A stretch of DNA of 64,000 bases from Tetracladium setigerum (lineage: Eukaryota; Ascomycota; Leotiomycetes; Helotiales). Below are positions 36,583-48,640 of the stretch, one piece after another. The position numbers and the translations under genes are program-made. Location of the stretch: NCBI GenBank assembly GCA_031472005.1, contig PZJY01000005.1, forward strand, positions 1,178,001 through 1,242,000, in the 5' to 3' direction. A model generated the notes under the pieces. It was not told the origin of the DNA. It ran no database searches and worked only from the letters and a program-made list of their open reading frames with translations. Each line of letters opens with the position of its first letter. Within the stretch, counting starts at the first letter, position 1.

Positions 36583-38233
36583 GTTTTTTTGGGAGTAGAG
36601 TAGAGGTAGGAGAAAATTCTCTTGAGTGAGATTTTTGTCGCGAGAAGGGTGAACCGCGGGGTCACCGTTTTACCTCCGAGCTGAATTATAGGTAAGGATG
36701 GATGATGCAAAAAAACAAAGAATGAAAGGTTTCGTCTTGGTCTCTCGTTTTTCGTTGGGAGTAGAGATATAAAGGGTCACGAGTAAAAGCAATGCTTCTA
36801 CAGTTTAGAGACAAAACTGCAGAGAAGGAGGAAAAGGAAGAGTAAAGGGATTTCGCAGCTTCAGATCTGAGATAGAAAAATCCTCCCACCGCCTTTCGGA
36901 GAAACAATGATCCAGGTACTTTAGCGTGGCCGATTGACCTCGATTGGCGACCAGCTGAGGGGCGATGACAGCACGTGTTGGATCCTATTCGCTGGTCTCA
37001 TCATAGCCTTGCATGAACAGCCTTGCGTGTAAAAAAAAAGACTGCAGCTAAACAAACTTAGCCGAGTCTTGATCCGGAGCTCTAGCAATGCAATCAATAC
37101 TGCACAGTACTCGATGGTAGGTTTCTTACTATAGATATAGACAATGAATTTTGTTATTAATGCTGCGAGTCTCTTTCTAGTCAAGTCGACTTTTCATAGC
37201 AGTGGTCTGATCTTACTAGTAATCTTACTTCCTCTGGAGGATCACAGTAGAGTAGAGGTAGAGCTAGTCCACACACACACCTGATCCATGTTAAATCTGA
37301 GTTCAAGTCAAAATGACGCGAGGGACGGAAGTGAGGCTAGGTCATCTACCCATGAGTAAGTAGTGGTGTAGTAGTTGTAGTAGTAGGACTACAAGTAGGG
37401 AAGTAAAACATTATTGCAAGGCTGCTCTTAACACCCACTAGAGTTTGAATGAGTGGCTCGGAGTTTCATTCAGGCGGATGTCAGCCTCGCTATGCACTTG
37501 TTCGTCGATGCACTGATAATAAGAATAAGAATAAGAATAGATGCCGGGAATAGCTTCATCTTTGCTGCCAGTTCGAGTCAAGAGGAAGTGCGGTGAGATG
37601 GGCAATGTCATCATCATGGAATTCAAGTTGCACAACCGCGTGGGGTGATGGAACTGCCGGTCAGGTCATTGGACGTCCAGGCACTCCACTTCTTGCGTGC
37701 ATGCATGCATAGCATCTCTTTTGGCTGCTGGTGGTCACTGTGGTGGTTGCACACAGTACAGTCCATCCCCCCAATCATGGCAGGCTGCAGCAGGGCCATG
37801 GCAAATCAGAGATAAGGAATGTATTCGCATCCATGTGAGAGACCTTCCAACTCTTCGAAATGTAGGTCATTCATCCATCGCTTTTTGAAGGTACGGTACA
37901 GTCCTCCTCCTATTATCATTCCCACCGCTCTTTTCTCTTTCTCCCTTTCACTCACTCATGGATCTTGGATTATTTATTGGCCAAGCAAGCTCTTTTGGTC
38001 TGGATCGACGCCGCCAAAGTTGGAACATCCATGCGCGAGATCATCCCTGAGCCACTTTTGTTTACATTAATATTACTCTTGCGACCCTCTCTCTCTCCGT
38101 TCAATGTCGCAGCCGTCAACCCTTTTCCTTCTCGGAATCTCTCTCTCTTCTTGGTAGGGACTGTTGTGGGAGAAGGTGTGCGGTTTGTATACTGCTAGCA
38201 TACATACATCCTTTCGCATCCTTTCGCGCAATC
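36583..38233. other. Divergent intergenic region (URA2 / YVC1 promoters)
   Basis: About 1.65 kb separates the two divergently transcribed genes. It holds the GTAGTAGTTGTAGTAGTAG tract near 37370-37390, an AGAATA repeat near 37520-37540 and an ATTGGCC (inverted CCAAT) at 37976-37982 on the YVC1 side. No further gene is supported. Confidence 0.5.
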
Positions 38234-41200
38234 ATGTTCGCCTCTCTCCTTCGCTCGAAGAAGAATCGACCGCGTCTGCAGGAGCACTCACCCTTTTCCT
38301 CCCAGTATTCCGTGCAATCGTCGCCAGCCGTCGCTCGCAGAGAACGAATGGAGGCTCGCCATGCCTCTGCAGACTTCACAGACGATGGAGATGACGATGT
38401 GACGGAAGACGAACACCACCACCACAAAGGAAATATGGATAATGAGGAGGAGGAGGAGGACGAGGAAGAGGAATTCGACGAGGAGGATGATGACGAAGAG
38501 GAAGATGAAGATGGGCCAGAGGATTCACCTCTACTTCCCATCTTCTCTGCGGCACACCTTGGTGCGTCTTCTGCTGTGTACTTTCCCCCTTAGTTGTTGC
38601 TAACCCTCTCGCAGACTCTCTTCCAATATATAATACCACACACGCAATCCGACTCATTGTGCTCCGAACCGAAACAACCCTTACCTGGGACCAGCTCCGT
38701 TCGCCCCAAGTCTCCTCCTTCCTCCTCAAACCGATGCAACAGCAAATCCGCACATCACACTTCTCTCGTGCCACTCTATACGTCCTCATGGCGAATTGCC
38801 TCCAATTCCAGAAAGAAGGACAGGCAAATCCAGGTAATGCAGGCAATAGTAAAACAAGAGCAATGGTATGTGAACTGCTCGCCATAAAGCTGCTGAGGGA
38901 ATACAATACACGGGAACTCATCGATGCTTTGTCCTACGACTTCTATCCGTTGCAAGGACTTGTTTCCTCCCCACAGGGATCGACGCCAAATTTACAAAGG
39001 AATATGACCCGCGGGGGTGCTGCTCGTACATCGACACTCGAAGTTGCGATCCGAGCATCAGCAAAGAAGTTTTTGGCACATCCTGTGGTGGTTCAACAGC
39101 TTGAAGCCATCTGGGCTGGCACAATCGTGTTCCACTCGGCAGCCGACAATCTGCACCGAAAACAAGTCACGCCCATACAGACAATCCAACCGCCGGCGGA
39201 GAACACACATCTGCTGGTACCCGGACAGAGTCATTCGTATGGAAGTTCGTCTCGAATCTCTCCAGGAAAGCAAGCACCTGTGCAGGCCATTCAACCTCGC
39301 AGGACGGTTACACTCTACGATCCACGTGATGCGTCACTATTCAAGCTGTCACGACTGAGAGTACCAAGATATAGACAATTCTTTTCGACGTGCTCGCTTG
39401 CTATACTTCTTGGTTTGTTCCTTGCTGTTCTTAGTGCAAGATCCATGGATATCACCACTCTTGAAGTGGTATTCTGGCTTTGGAGTGCAGGCTTCATGCT
39501 GGACGAAATCGTAGGTTTCAACGAACAGGGCTTCAGTCTCTACATCATGAGCTTCTGGAATGCATTTGACGTGGGTATTTTGCTATTGTTGATCCTATAC
39601 TACTGTATGCGATTGTACGGCATCTTTCTGGTTGATGTCGGGCGACACCAATGGAATGATATGGCGTACGATGTTCTCGCAACCAACGCAGTCCTTCTCT
39701 TCCCGCGACTATTCAGCGTTTTGGATCATTACCGCTACTTTTCACAGCTTTTGATTGCTTTCAGATTGATGGCCATTGATCTCGTTGCTGTCTCAGTCTT
39801 GATTCTCATTGCCTGCAGTGGTTTCTTTGTGGCTTTCACATTGTCATTTGGCAAAAATGAATATGATGCAGCTGGAATGGCTTATATCATCTTCAAAATA
39901 CTCATGGGTTTTACTCCAGCAGCTTGGGAAGCTTGGGATACCTATAATCCTCTTGGGAGGGCAATTTTGGTCTTGTTTTTGTTCATCTGCCACTTCTTGG
40001 TTGTCACGATTTTGATTACCGTGCTCACTAACTCATTCATGGCCATTGTTTCTAATGCGAATGAAGAGCATCAATTTGTCTTTGCCGTCAACACCATTTC
40101 CATGGTCAAAAATGATGCCCTATTCTCATACGTGGCCCCTACGAATCTCATCGCTTGGACGCTCACACCACTCATGTACTGTTTACCTTTCCGGACATTC
40201 ATAAAATTGAACAGAACGGTCATCAAAATCACACATTTCATACTGCTGTTTGGAATATATGCATACGAAAAGACGGTGCTCGCAAGCTCGGTCTTCGAGG
40301 CCACGGACTTGATCGCGAACCCAGCCGGCGCTCGAAAGCGATTGATATCTTTCCAGGACAAGAGTGCACTTTTTAGTCCTCGAATCAATCGTGGAGACTC
40401 TGTCGCGGGCTTCCAAAAAGATACTGCGTTGGAAGAGGTCTTTAGACTAGCGCCGCGACCGTCGACTATCAAGGGCTACAACAAAACCAAAACAAATAGT
40501 GTGGTCAAGCACTGGATGGAACAAGGGGGCGAAGCAAGCTCTCCTCAAGAACAAGATCGCTCCGTGGTCGATCGGCTTGAACAGCGCCGGCGTTCTCGAC
40601 AAGCTACATTGAGAAGAAAGAGGGCAATTTCAGGAACAAGATCAGTTGCTAGCGATCCTGCCGAGTTCATGTCGTCAACCTTTCGCGAACGACGAGATGA
40701 TGGTCTGCCAAGTTTTAGTTATTTCCAGCCTGATGCTGATGACGGTGATGATGAACTACTAACAAACGAGGACCCGGAGGAGGGAATGACACTCGATAAG
40801 CAGACAACCCGAAGTCACAACCTCATGTCAGAGAGATACATCACCACAGATGAAGAAGAAGAAGAAGTCGAGGAAGAGGAAGAAGATTACTTCCAAACCC
40901 CAAACACAACTAAGACCGCCACCCCCAAACCAACCCAGACAATTCCTAAAACCAAAGTCTTCTCACCAAAATCATCCCCACCCCGACGTCGCCCACTCCA
41001 CGACCGTAACATCTCAACAGCCACAGTCTTATACAACCCCACCGACACATCCACCTCACCTCCACTCCACCGCTCCCGCCCATCCACTGCCAAAACCCGT
41101 TCCAAGCCCCCGACCGGTTCAAACACACCACAAATTTCTGGAAACAAAACACCCAAACCAGTTCAAGTGAATGCGATCAAAGCCGCTGCTTCTGCCGCCA

Positions 41201-41774
41201 AGCCGAGACCAATCATGCCAAATCGGCAAGCTTTCCAAAGCATGCCCAACTTCCACAACTTCCAGGCCCAAGCCACTGGTAATCTTAATATCAGCAATCG
41301 AGAACGGAACAACAGACCAACCATTCGTCACCGTCGCTCTTCTCTTGACATGGGAATGTCAGACCTAGGTCTCGACACGCTTCCCCATCAGAACGAAGGC
41401 ATGGTCCCTCCTCCTTCGCTACGCAGATGGCCATGGCGACCAATTTCGGTGGCAGAGAAGCACAACGCATGAATGCAAGAGGTGAAAATACAGAGGCTAT
41501 GATGGGGAGATTGATGTTAGCGAGGATGAAGACTTTAGAAGAAGGGTTTGCGGAGGTGGTGAGGGAGTTTAGAGAGATGGGATTGAGGACCGAGGGGAAT
41601 AGTCTGGAGGGGAGTGTGGGGAGCGTGAGGTGGAAGGGGAAAGGGAGGACGAGGGATTCGAGGAGGGAGAGTGAAGTTTCTCCTGGTGGTGGTGCTGGTG
41701 GCGGTAGGGATGAGTTTGATTACGAGGGAAGGGTAGGCGTTATGTATCCAAGGGAAGTTCGCTGTGATAGATAA
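38234..41774 (+). CDS. YVC1: TRP-type vacuolar cation channel, YVC1-like
   Basis: The family (yeast TRPY1/Yvc1) releases Ca2+ from the vacuole in response to stretch, Ca2+ and osmotic shock. Exons are 38234-38561 and 38615-41774 (53-nt intron), about 1162 residues if the C-terminal frame break is a base-call error. The N-terminus has a long acidic run (about residues 68-98, nearly all Asp/Glu). The membrane region, about 365-590, has hydrophobic segments near 366-386, 423-449, 494-521 and 559-587. A pore-like KILMGFTPAAWEAW lies between the last two and an acidic/helical segment follows. The C-terminal third is disordered with another acidic patch. As written the frame stops at 41472. One more C in the run 41406-41408 lets it continue to 41774 through MMGRLMLARMKTLEEGFAEV, a helical end that looks genuine. 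Confidence 0.88.
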
Positions 41775-42417
41775 GGTCATTTTGTAGCACTTTTTGGAGT
41801 TTAGAGGGCGTTCAATCGGGTTGGTTAGGAGGGAGGGCGTCAAGTTTCTCTCTCTTAAAGCATATTTGTTGTAGTTTATACCCATAACTATTTGGTCGGT
41901 AGCAAAGTAATCTAGCGTAAGGCTCATTCCAAGCGAATGCTCCATTTCACGTAAAATTAAATGTGCTTTCAAGCTGTACATACAGAATCCGTGTCTGCTA
42001 GTAATTAATTTGCTGGGAGTTGGGACCAAACAAGCTAAAATCTAATATTTGTCGCAACACACCTTATATCAACAAAGTTGGTACGGAGTAGGTACCTTCA
42101 ATTGCCAAGACATATCTTGGCTGACAACCAATTATCCTACTCGGTGCCTTGAGCTGTGCCTCAATACGAGATTAAGGCCAACCCGTCGCCAAAGAATAAT
42201 ATAGGCAGAGAACCAACCATATTTTTTTAACTGACCAGGTCTCCTCTTCACTCTCCTCCCCAGTCCACAAAACTATATACATACATACACATCAGATCAG
42301 TCACCGAAACATACCTTTGTAAATGTTTCTCTCGCCTTAAAATCTATCTCTGCCTACCTACCTACTGTACAGTAAGATTACATCCTCAGACGCCCTTCCT
42401 AAGAAATACCCCAAAAA
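41775..42417. other. Intergenic, promoter of the small membrane gene
   Basis: It contains a TACGGAGTA element at 42082-42090 and a CTGTACAGTA palindrome at 42366-42375, about 45 bp before the next start codon. No gene is seen. Confidence 0.5.
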
Positions 42418-43042
42418 ATGTCTAAACGCCCAACACCCTCTCAAACCCAAGCCTGGTCCGCGCTCCCCTCCCGCCGCGAACTCGGTATACGCAAGATAAC
42501 CTCCTTCCTCCTAATGTTCCTTCACTTCTCCATCCTCTCGCCCTTCGAGCCATTTACCTGGGTCTTCCCTCCCACGGCCGTCAACCCCTCTACCACCACA
42601 AACCCCAACCTCACCAACCGCACAAAGTCCTTCACCACCCAATCAATCCTCGACAATTTCTTCTCACCCCCTTTTATTATCCTCGCCTCCCTTTCGCAAT
42701 ACCACATTTCCACTATCATCACACCCATCCCATCCCCCTCAAAATACCGGTGCTAAATTGGACCATTGGCAAAATTGGCGTTTATCGACCGAGTATGTAT
42801 TGGTATTTTGTGACTGTTCAGGTACTGGTTTGTGTCATGGCGGGTTTGGCGGGGGTTTTTGGGTGGGAGGGTGCGAGGAGGGTGTTTGGTGGGGGTTATT
42901 GGTTGGGTTGTGGGTTGGGGGGTGGGTTGGGTTGGAGAAGAGGGTGAAGGATGAGTTTTGGGGATGGGTGAGGTGGGTTTGGATTGTGGTGGTTGTGAGG
43001 GGGGAGGGAGGTGGGTGGGTGGTTTGGGTTGAGTGGTGGTGA
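42418..43042 (+). CDS. Small predicted membrane protein, frame broken twice as written
   Basis: The family is not recognised. The first frame (42418-42756) gives a hydrophilic start, a hydrophobic segment at about 27-48 (ITSFLLMFLHFSILSPF) and a Thr/Asn-rich loop, and then stops. Adding one C to the run 42734-42738 continues it into VLNWTIGKIGVYRPSMYWYF and another membrane segment. Adding one G to the run 42917-42922 then carries it through a Gly/Trp-rich region to the stop at 43042, about 208 residues in all. Both breaks sit at G/C runs and each reading opens exactly where needed, so I treat it as one gene. The G-rich last third is the least certain part, and a decayed pseudogene is the alternative. 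Confidence 0.5.
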
Positions 43043-43529
43043 GAGGAAAGGGAGGAGAATGGGGAGGAGGATGGGGAGCAGATCGTAGCTGCTGTACCTA
43101 CCTGGTATATGAAAGATTATGTGCACTTAAATGATTAGATGTTTGTACGTATCGTAGTATTGTAGGAACATGGAGGGAGTTCTTAAAAGCATGAATAAAC
43201 TCGCTTAAATAAGTTTAATATTTTGGATGATATAAGTTCTGCGAGCTGGATCTATATTGCTTCTGTTGCTTTTGTTGCTTTTGTTTGCTATGAGGGAGAC
43301 ATATGATTGATTCGCTGACGAGTGTGATGACGAGGCGATTCCCACGCGGCTGGTTGCATAAGCGTTGGCGTACTCCCGACGCGGGGTTCCATAACTCAAC
43401 GTCACCTCATTCTCACCCTCCAAGGGGGAATATTTTAGGTGGATAGATAATCTCCTTTTGAGCTTCAAAGGTATTCAATCTACTACTACAGAAGGCCCTT
43501 TTACAAACAGCAAAAAAACGACATATCAA
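43043..43529. other. Intergenic, no gene seen
   Basis: It includes a short TGCTTTTGTTGCTTTTG direct repeat near 43265-43285. It forms the 5' flank of the following gene. Confidence 0.5.
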
Positions 43530-44943
43530 ATGACACGAGATTCTCCCCCGCCTTACACCCATCTCAAAGACGCTGACCCCGAAAAAGATAACAAGGCTGA
43601 GACAGAGTTCGAGATGAAGAAGCCAAGAGACAAAGACACGAGCACTAGCACCAGCACGAGCTCAACTAGTGCTACGGAGTACACAGCAGCACCAAGCGAG
43701 TTTTCCGATGGAGAAGGAGGAATAAGGACTCCCGATTCGCAGTCAAATCTTGATCCCTCTGATCACCATACACAAGACATGTCAGGCTCTGATGCTCCTT
43801 ATCACCATGCACATGTCTCGTCCAAGGACAACTGTGAACTTCTCCCCGATCAAATAGCCGTTTGGTCGCATCGGAAAACAAAAACAAAGCTCAGTGCTCT
43901 GGCAGCTGTGGTATTGATCAACGCTGGTGAACTAAATGTCAATGACCTTGATCTGTAAGTTCATTCTTTGATGACTGTTTCCATTACTAACAACACAATC
44001 AAAAGCTACAACCCGCCTCAATCCACCACACCAGACCCAACTGATCCCATCTCGGGCGCTTTCATCGCATCCCACAACATCGCCGGTGGTATTATCCGTG
44101 GCATCGCAGATTACCCTATTGAAGTCACAAACGGAATCCGTAACAATGAATCCATTGGAAAGAAGTTCTCTCCCACGAGTCCTGAGGGTCCAAAGGGCGC
44201 GGCTAGGATTGTAGGGACGGCGTTGTCGGCTCCAATGGAGGTCACGATGAATATATCAAAGGGCTTTGAGAACTTGCCGCAATTATGGGGGGATGAGAAG
44301 AAGGAGAGGACGGAGGTTACGGGCGTTGGGAGTGGAATTGTTGCTGCTGGGAAGGTGTGTTTTCTTTTTTCTATTCGCTCTGTTTATTTTTTTTTATTTT
44401 TTGGGACATTGGGGGGAAGACTTGGGAGAAGTACTGGTTGCTAACTTTTGTAAATTAGGGGTTTGGATTTGGGTTGTATGACGGTATTACTGGACTCGTC
44501 ACTCAGCCACTTGAGGGAGCGAAACAAGGGAGCAAGTCAGGCGTGTGGGGTGGTGTACTGGGTGGAATCAAAGGGTTTGGAAAGGGTATTGGAGGTGCAG
44601 TCTGTAAACCTGCTGCTGGTATGTCCTCTTCTTCTTGGTTCCAATCTTCCAGCACTCGAATTCGATTGTTTTGGTTGTTCAATACTAATGAATACCTCCA
44701 AAAGGTGCTGTCGGACTTCCTGCCTATGCATTCAAAGGTGTATACGAGGAAGTCAGCCGAAAACATCTAAGATACAGTTTGATTTCCGAGGGAGAGAAAA
44801 AAGTAGTGGAATGGGATAAGCAGGGAGTGGAGAAGAAATTGGTGGTGTTGGCGAGGTGGGATGTCTTGAAGCGTGACTTCACAATGCGACAAGCGGTCGA
44901 GGAGGAAGAGAGTCTGGACTTCAGTGATAAGAAGTATGATTGA
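43530..44943 (+). CDS. Protein with VPS13 / sterol-glucosyltransferase-tail-like glycine-rich repeat
   Basis: Exons 43530-43954, 44006-44354, 44459-44618 and 44705-44943 stay in frame and give 390 residues. The start MTRDSPPPYTHLKD was taken because the upstream frame has no ATG. The N-terminal third is disordered (Ser/Thr and charged residues). The middle has GGIIRGIADYPIEVTNG, and across introns 2-3 comes GFGFGLYDGITGLVTQPLEG followed by GIKGFGKGIGGAVCKPAAG. This glycine-rich pattern resembles the C-terminal amphipathic repeats of VPS13 and of fungal UDP-glucose:sterol glucosyltransferases. No glycosyltransferase catalytic domain is present, so the gene encodes the repeat module alone. Association with membranes is an inference from that resemblance. 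No signal peptide or membrane span is seen. Confidence 0.75.
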
Positions 44944-45858
44944 GCTTTTAGCAGGTGTCTGGGTTTGATATTCTTCTATGTTTCTTCTTAGCAAGCCAGT
45001 CGTCATGAATTTTATTACATAGGTACGAAGCATCCCAAGGTCACCAGACACATGACATTGAATAGTGAGCCGAGAAGATATATCCCTTGCAAACATCCGA
45101 AGTCTTGGTAGCGAGATGGGGATTTAACCTCAGACCAGAATTCTTGGAAAGGACCAAACAACATCTTAATTAACATACTCAAATATCAATTGACAAAATT
45201 AGCTTCATCGCTCCAATTCCTACTTGCAGACATTGGTCAGCCGGAAGTTCGGAGTCCATTCCATCAGTTTTGTTCCAGATCAGAGAGCATGTCGAACTTC
45301 CCAATAGCGAGCGACAACAACAAGACTTTGCAAGGTTGAAAGATGAAAGCTTCTCTCGCTCAAATTACCCCATTTTCTCAAGACAACTCACAATACGCAA
45401 CGTATTGTACTCGCCAGATATTAAGTAAGCACTACCATCTGAGTGAAATTAATAAATAAGGTACAATTAATTAGTTGTCCGAGTGAACACGACCTCGCTT
45501 ATGCAGCTGTCGAATCAATTCCCCAATCCGGTAGGCTTATCGATAGGTTCTTTTCCCCTGGAGCCCCGCTGTATTTTGATGCTAATAACCCTTTCGTCCA
45601 CCCCTTCGTCTCGGCAGGTACGGATTTGATGTTTCATTTAATGTCGAAGCTGCCAGTTCATCCATATATATATACATACACATCATGAAACGTCACATAT
45701 GGACTAACTCTACTGTCAAGACCTTTGTGGGATTGTATCGAGCTGTCTTTTCTATGCCATAAAAGCTCTACGAGTTGTACTCGTAAAACACGACGTTCTC
45801 ACCCCCTGAAATTACAGACAACACGCCAAACACGAATTAATTCTCATCTTCGATCATC
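44944..45858. other. Intergenic, no gene seen
   Basis: No supported ORF or RNA gene. TA/CA repeats at 45665-45685 are the only notable simple sequence. It holds the promoter of the MFS exporter. Confidence 0.5.
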
Positions 45859-47796
45859 ATGTTAGAAAGTACTCCCAACCACGAGAGAATTGGATCCAAC
45901 AAACCATCATCGGAAATATCATCAACGAAAGATGAAACAAACGACAAGAAATCATCTTCAGACACTTCACCAGCTGAGATCGTGGCGGAAGAAAGCACCA
46001 AGGATACGCGAGTGGCGTTTAACCCCGGTTGGAAATTCTATTGTCTGTTTTGGGTGCTGAGTTGCTGTACGCTCGTTTCGGCCTTGGATGCGAATATTGT
46101 TGCGGTTGCTTTGCCTGTTTGTCTTCCTTCATTTTTATTGTCTTTTTTTAATTATTTGTTGGGCTAATTGTGTACTGTACTACTGTACTGCAGATTATCT
46201 CGCATGACCTCAATGGCACAGCACTGGAGTCCTTCTGGGTTGGGACATCCTTCCTCCTCACATCATGTGTACTTCAACCCGCCATCTTTTCCCTCTCGCA
46301 CGTGTTTGGAAGAAAACCAATCTTTTTATCCATCATGGTCTTCTTCTCCGTTGGTACAATTGTTGGCGCTTTGGCAAAGAATATGACAGTGTTGCTCTTG
46401 GCGAGGAGTATTCGTACGTTTGCTTGCCATATCTATTTTCTTGTCTTCATTAGCGAAAGCCTTTGCTAATCTATTAATTTCAGAGGGTGTCGGAGGAGGT
46501 GGAATCTACAGTCTTTGCAATGTGATCGTTACTGACACTGTTCCCCTTCGTGAACGTGGGAAGTGGTTCGGCTTCATGGCTGGAACTTGGGCTATTGCCT
46601 CCGTCTCGGGCCCCATTATTGGCGGTGCTCTGGCAGAGAAGGTTCACTGTATGTATCAAACGCTCAAACTGATATTTACTTGCTAACAAGGACCCAAGGG
46701 CGATGGATTTTCTGGATCCTCCTCCCTCTCTGCGGTCTTGGCCTTTTCACCCTCCCCTTCTTTCTCACACTCGAAAAACTACAGGGAACTTTCCTCTCCA
46801 AACTCACCCGAATAGACTGGATCGGAGTTATTCTTCTCACCGCCTCCGTGACCAGCTTCCTAATGCCCATCTCATGGGGCGGAATCATGTTCCCCTGGTC
46901 CTCCTGGCGCACTCTTCTTCCCCTCCTTCTCGGCGTCTTCGGCATCATTGGTTTCATCTTCTACGAAAGCTACCTCACATCAAACCCTCTCATTAACCTC
47001 CGTATCTTCAAAAGCCGCACCGCAGCCGTGAACTACATGGGCACAGTCCTGCACGGAATAATCCTCTGGTGTATGCTCTACTACCTTCCTCTCTACTACG
47101 AAGCCGTAAAAGGCTACTCAGCAACCATGACTGGCGTCGCCATCTTCCCAGAAACATTCACCGTCGCCCCAGTAGTAATTATAACCGGTATTCTCGTCAG
47201 CATCACCGGACGCTATCGCTGGGCTATCTGGATCGGCTGGACGATTTTCATTCTAGGCTTGGGCTTCTCTGTCTCTTAGGACCAGATACCAGTATCCCCG
47301 CATTTGTATTCTTAAATCTTGTGCCTGGCATTGGTGCAGGTTTTCTATTCTGCGGTCCGGAATACGCCATCCAAGCAGCAGTCCTCGAGAAAGATTCCGG
47401 AATCGCAATAACCATGTTTTCCTTCTCTCGCACCCTCGGACAAAGCTTCGGCGTCGCAATCGGCGGAGTGATCTTTCAGACTCGTCTCCGCCTCGAACTT
47501 GAATCGCTTCCGGCCTTCAGAGCGACGGCGAGTGAGATGTCGAGGAATGCGAGTGCGTTGGTGCAGGTTATTAAGGGGATGGAACAGGGGAGTGTGGAGA
47601 GGTTGATGTTGGTGGGTGCATATTCGAGGAGTTTGAGGGTCGTGTGGGCTGTTATGTGTGGGATTGCTGTTTTGGGGGACTGTTGAGTTTAGCTACGGAG
47701 GGGTTGAGTATTGATCGTGAGTTGGGGAGTGAGCAGGCTTTTATTCATGAGGAGAAGGCTGGTTCTGGGGATGCGGAGAAGGTGGTGAGAGAGTGA
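45859..47796 (+). CDS. MFS exporter of DHA2-like type, frame broken twice as written
   Basis: This is a proton-antiport type multidrug or metabolite exporter of the major facilitator superfamily. Exons 45859-46116, 46194-46413, 46484-46648 and 46699-47796 give about 580 residues. Visible marks are DANIVAVALP in the first membrane segment, VFGRKPIFL in the loop 2-3 signature, LLLARSIQGVGGGGIYSL, and a GPIIGGAL antiporter-type motif. Many further hydrophobic segments follow, consistent with 14 spans. The frame stops at 47279 as written. One more G in the run 47261-47263 restores LGLGLLCLLGPDTSIPAFVF and the rest of the second half. A second added G in the run 47674-47678 restores a hydrophilic tail ending EKVVRE at 47796. 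Both sites are G runs, so base-call errors are more likely than a pseudogene. Substrate unknown; no biosynthetic cluster is nearby. Confidence 0.8.
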
Positions 47797-48640
47797 GGTG
47801 CGTGATTGGTACATTGTTCATTGAGATTTGTAGTACTAGGATGGCTACTCACTGATCATATGATAGATTTGGGCTGTACGGTACAAGATGTGGATTTGCA
47901 TAGAGATTTAGATAAATTAACTTAATGTTTAAATTAATTCGATATATGTGGAGCAAGGAGAAAAACTCACTTGCAATCTTGCCCGTCAAAAAAAAAAAAT
48001 GGCATTGTGTCACTTGCACACTCCAACGCCATGATGAGTACTGTACCTATGGTATCACACTCAAAGATTCGCCGCTGAAGTTAACCGTTTCCGTCATTCG
48101 ATTTGGTACATTCCAACAGTCTTTTCTCGAAAGATTGGCAACCAGGGGAGTGGAGGGGAGTGGAGGGGAGAGGAGGGGAGAGGAGGGGTATTTTACACAG
48201 CACAAGCAATATTCATGGTTCCGGTAACATGGTTTTGGAATCCGACAGCATGATTCGACCAGGAAAGGGATGAATGAGCTGGTTTTACTGTAGAACCTCG
48301 CTTAAAAATCCATGGCCAGAGTTTGCTGCGTCGCCTTCCTTCATATGTTTCTCATGACGAATACCATGGCCGTGAGTGAAAGGAAAGACCATGTCTTTCT
48401 GATAAAGTCGCAAGCTGGAAGTGTTTTCGTTTTAACGCAACAGCTAAAAGTTCTGTAAAGGGCCGTCCAATCCTGTCTGCTTCATGCTAGCTGCTATGTC
48501 TCACTCATTCGTCAGACTGTTGAATTCTCTCTCAATAATGAGAGATTGAAGTAAGAAAGACGCCAAGGCTGATCACCTAGGAACTTTTTTCAAATCATCT
48601 ATAATTGTAAATCTATTTGCCTTCGCTTTCATCAACTCTC
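47797..48640. other. Intergenic with purine minisatellite
   Basis: No gene is supported. A GTACTGTAC palindrome lies at 48038-48046 and a purine-rich minisatellite at 48145-48190. The rest shows nothing distinctive. Confidence 0.5.
48145..48190 (+). repeat. 10-bp purine minisatellite
   Basis: Tandem units GGAGTGGAGG / GGAGAGGAGG run for about 4.5 copies. The strand is almost wholly purine. It is a simple repeat with no coding role. Confidence 0.85.

Noticed and set aside
45859..47796. MFS gene as a pseudogene
   Set aside because: Both frame breaks are one-base deficits in G runs and the rest, including splice sites, is intact; the same pattern recurs in unrelated genes here.
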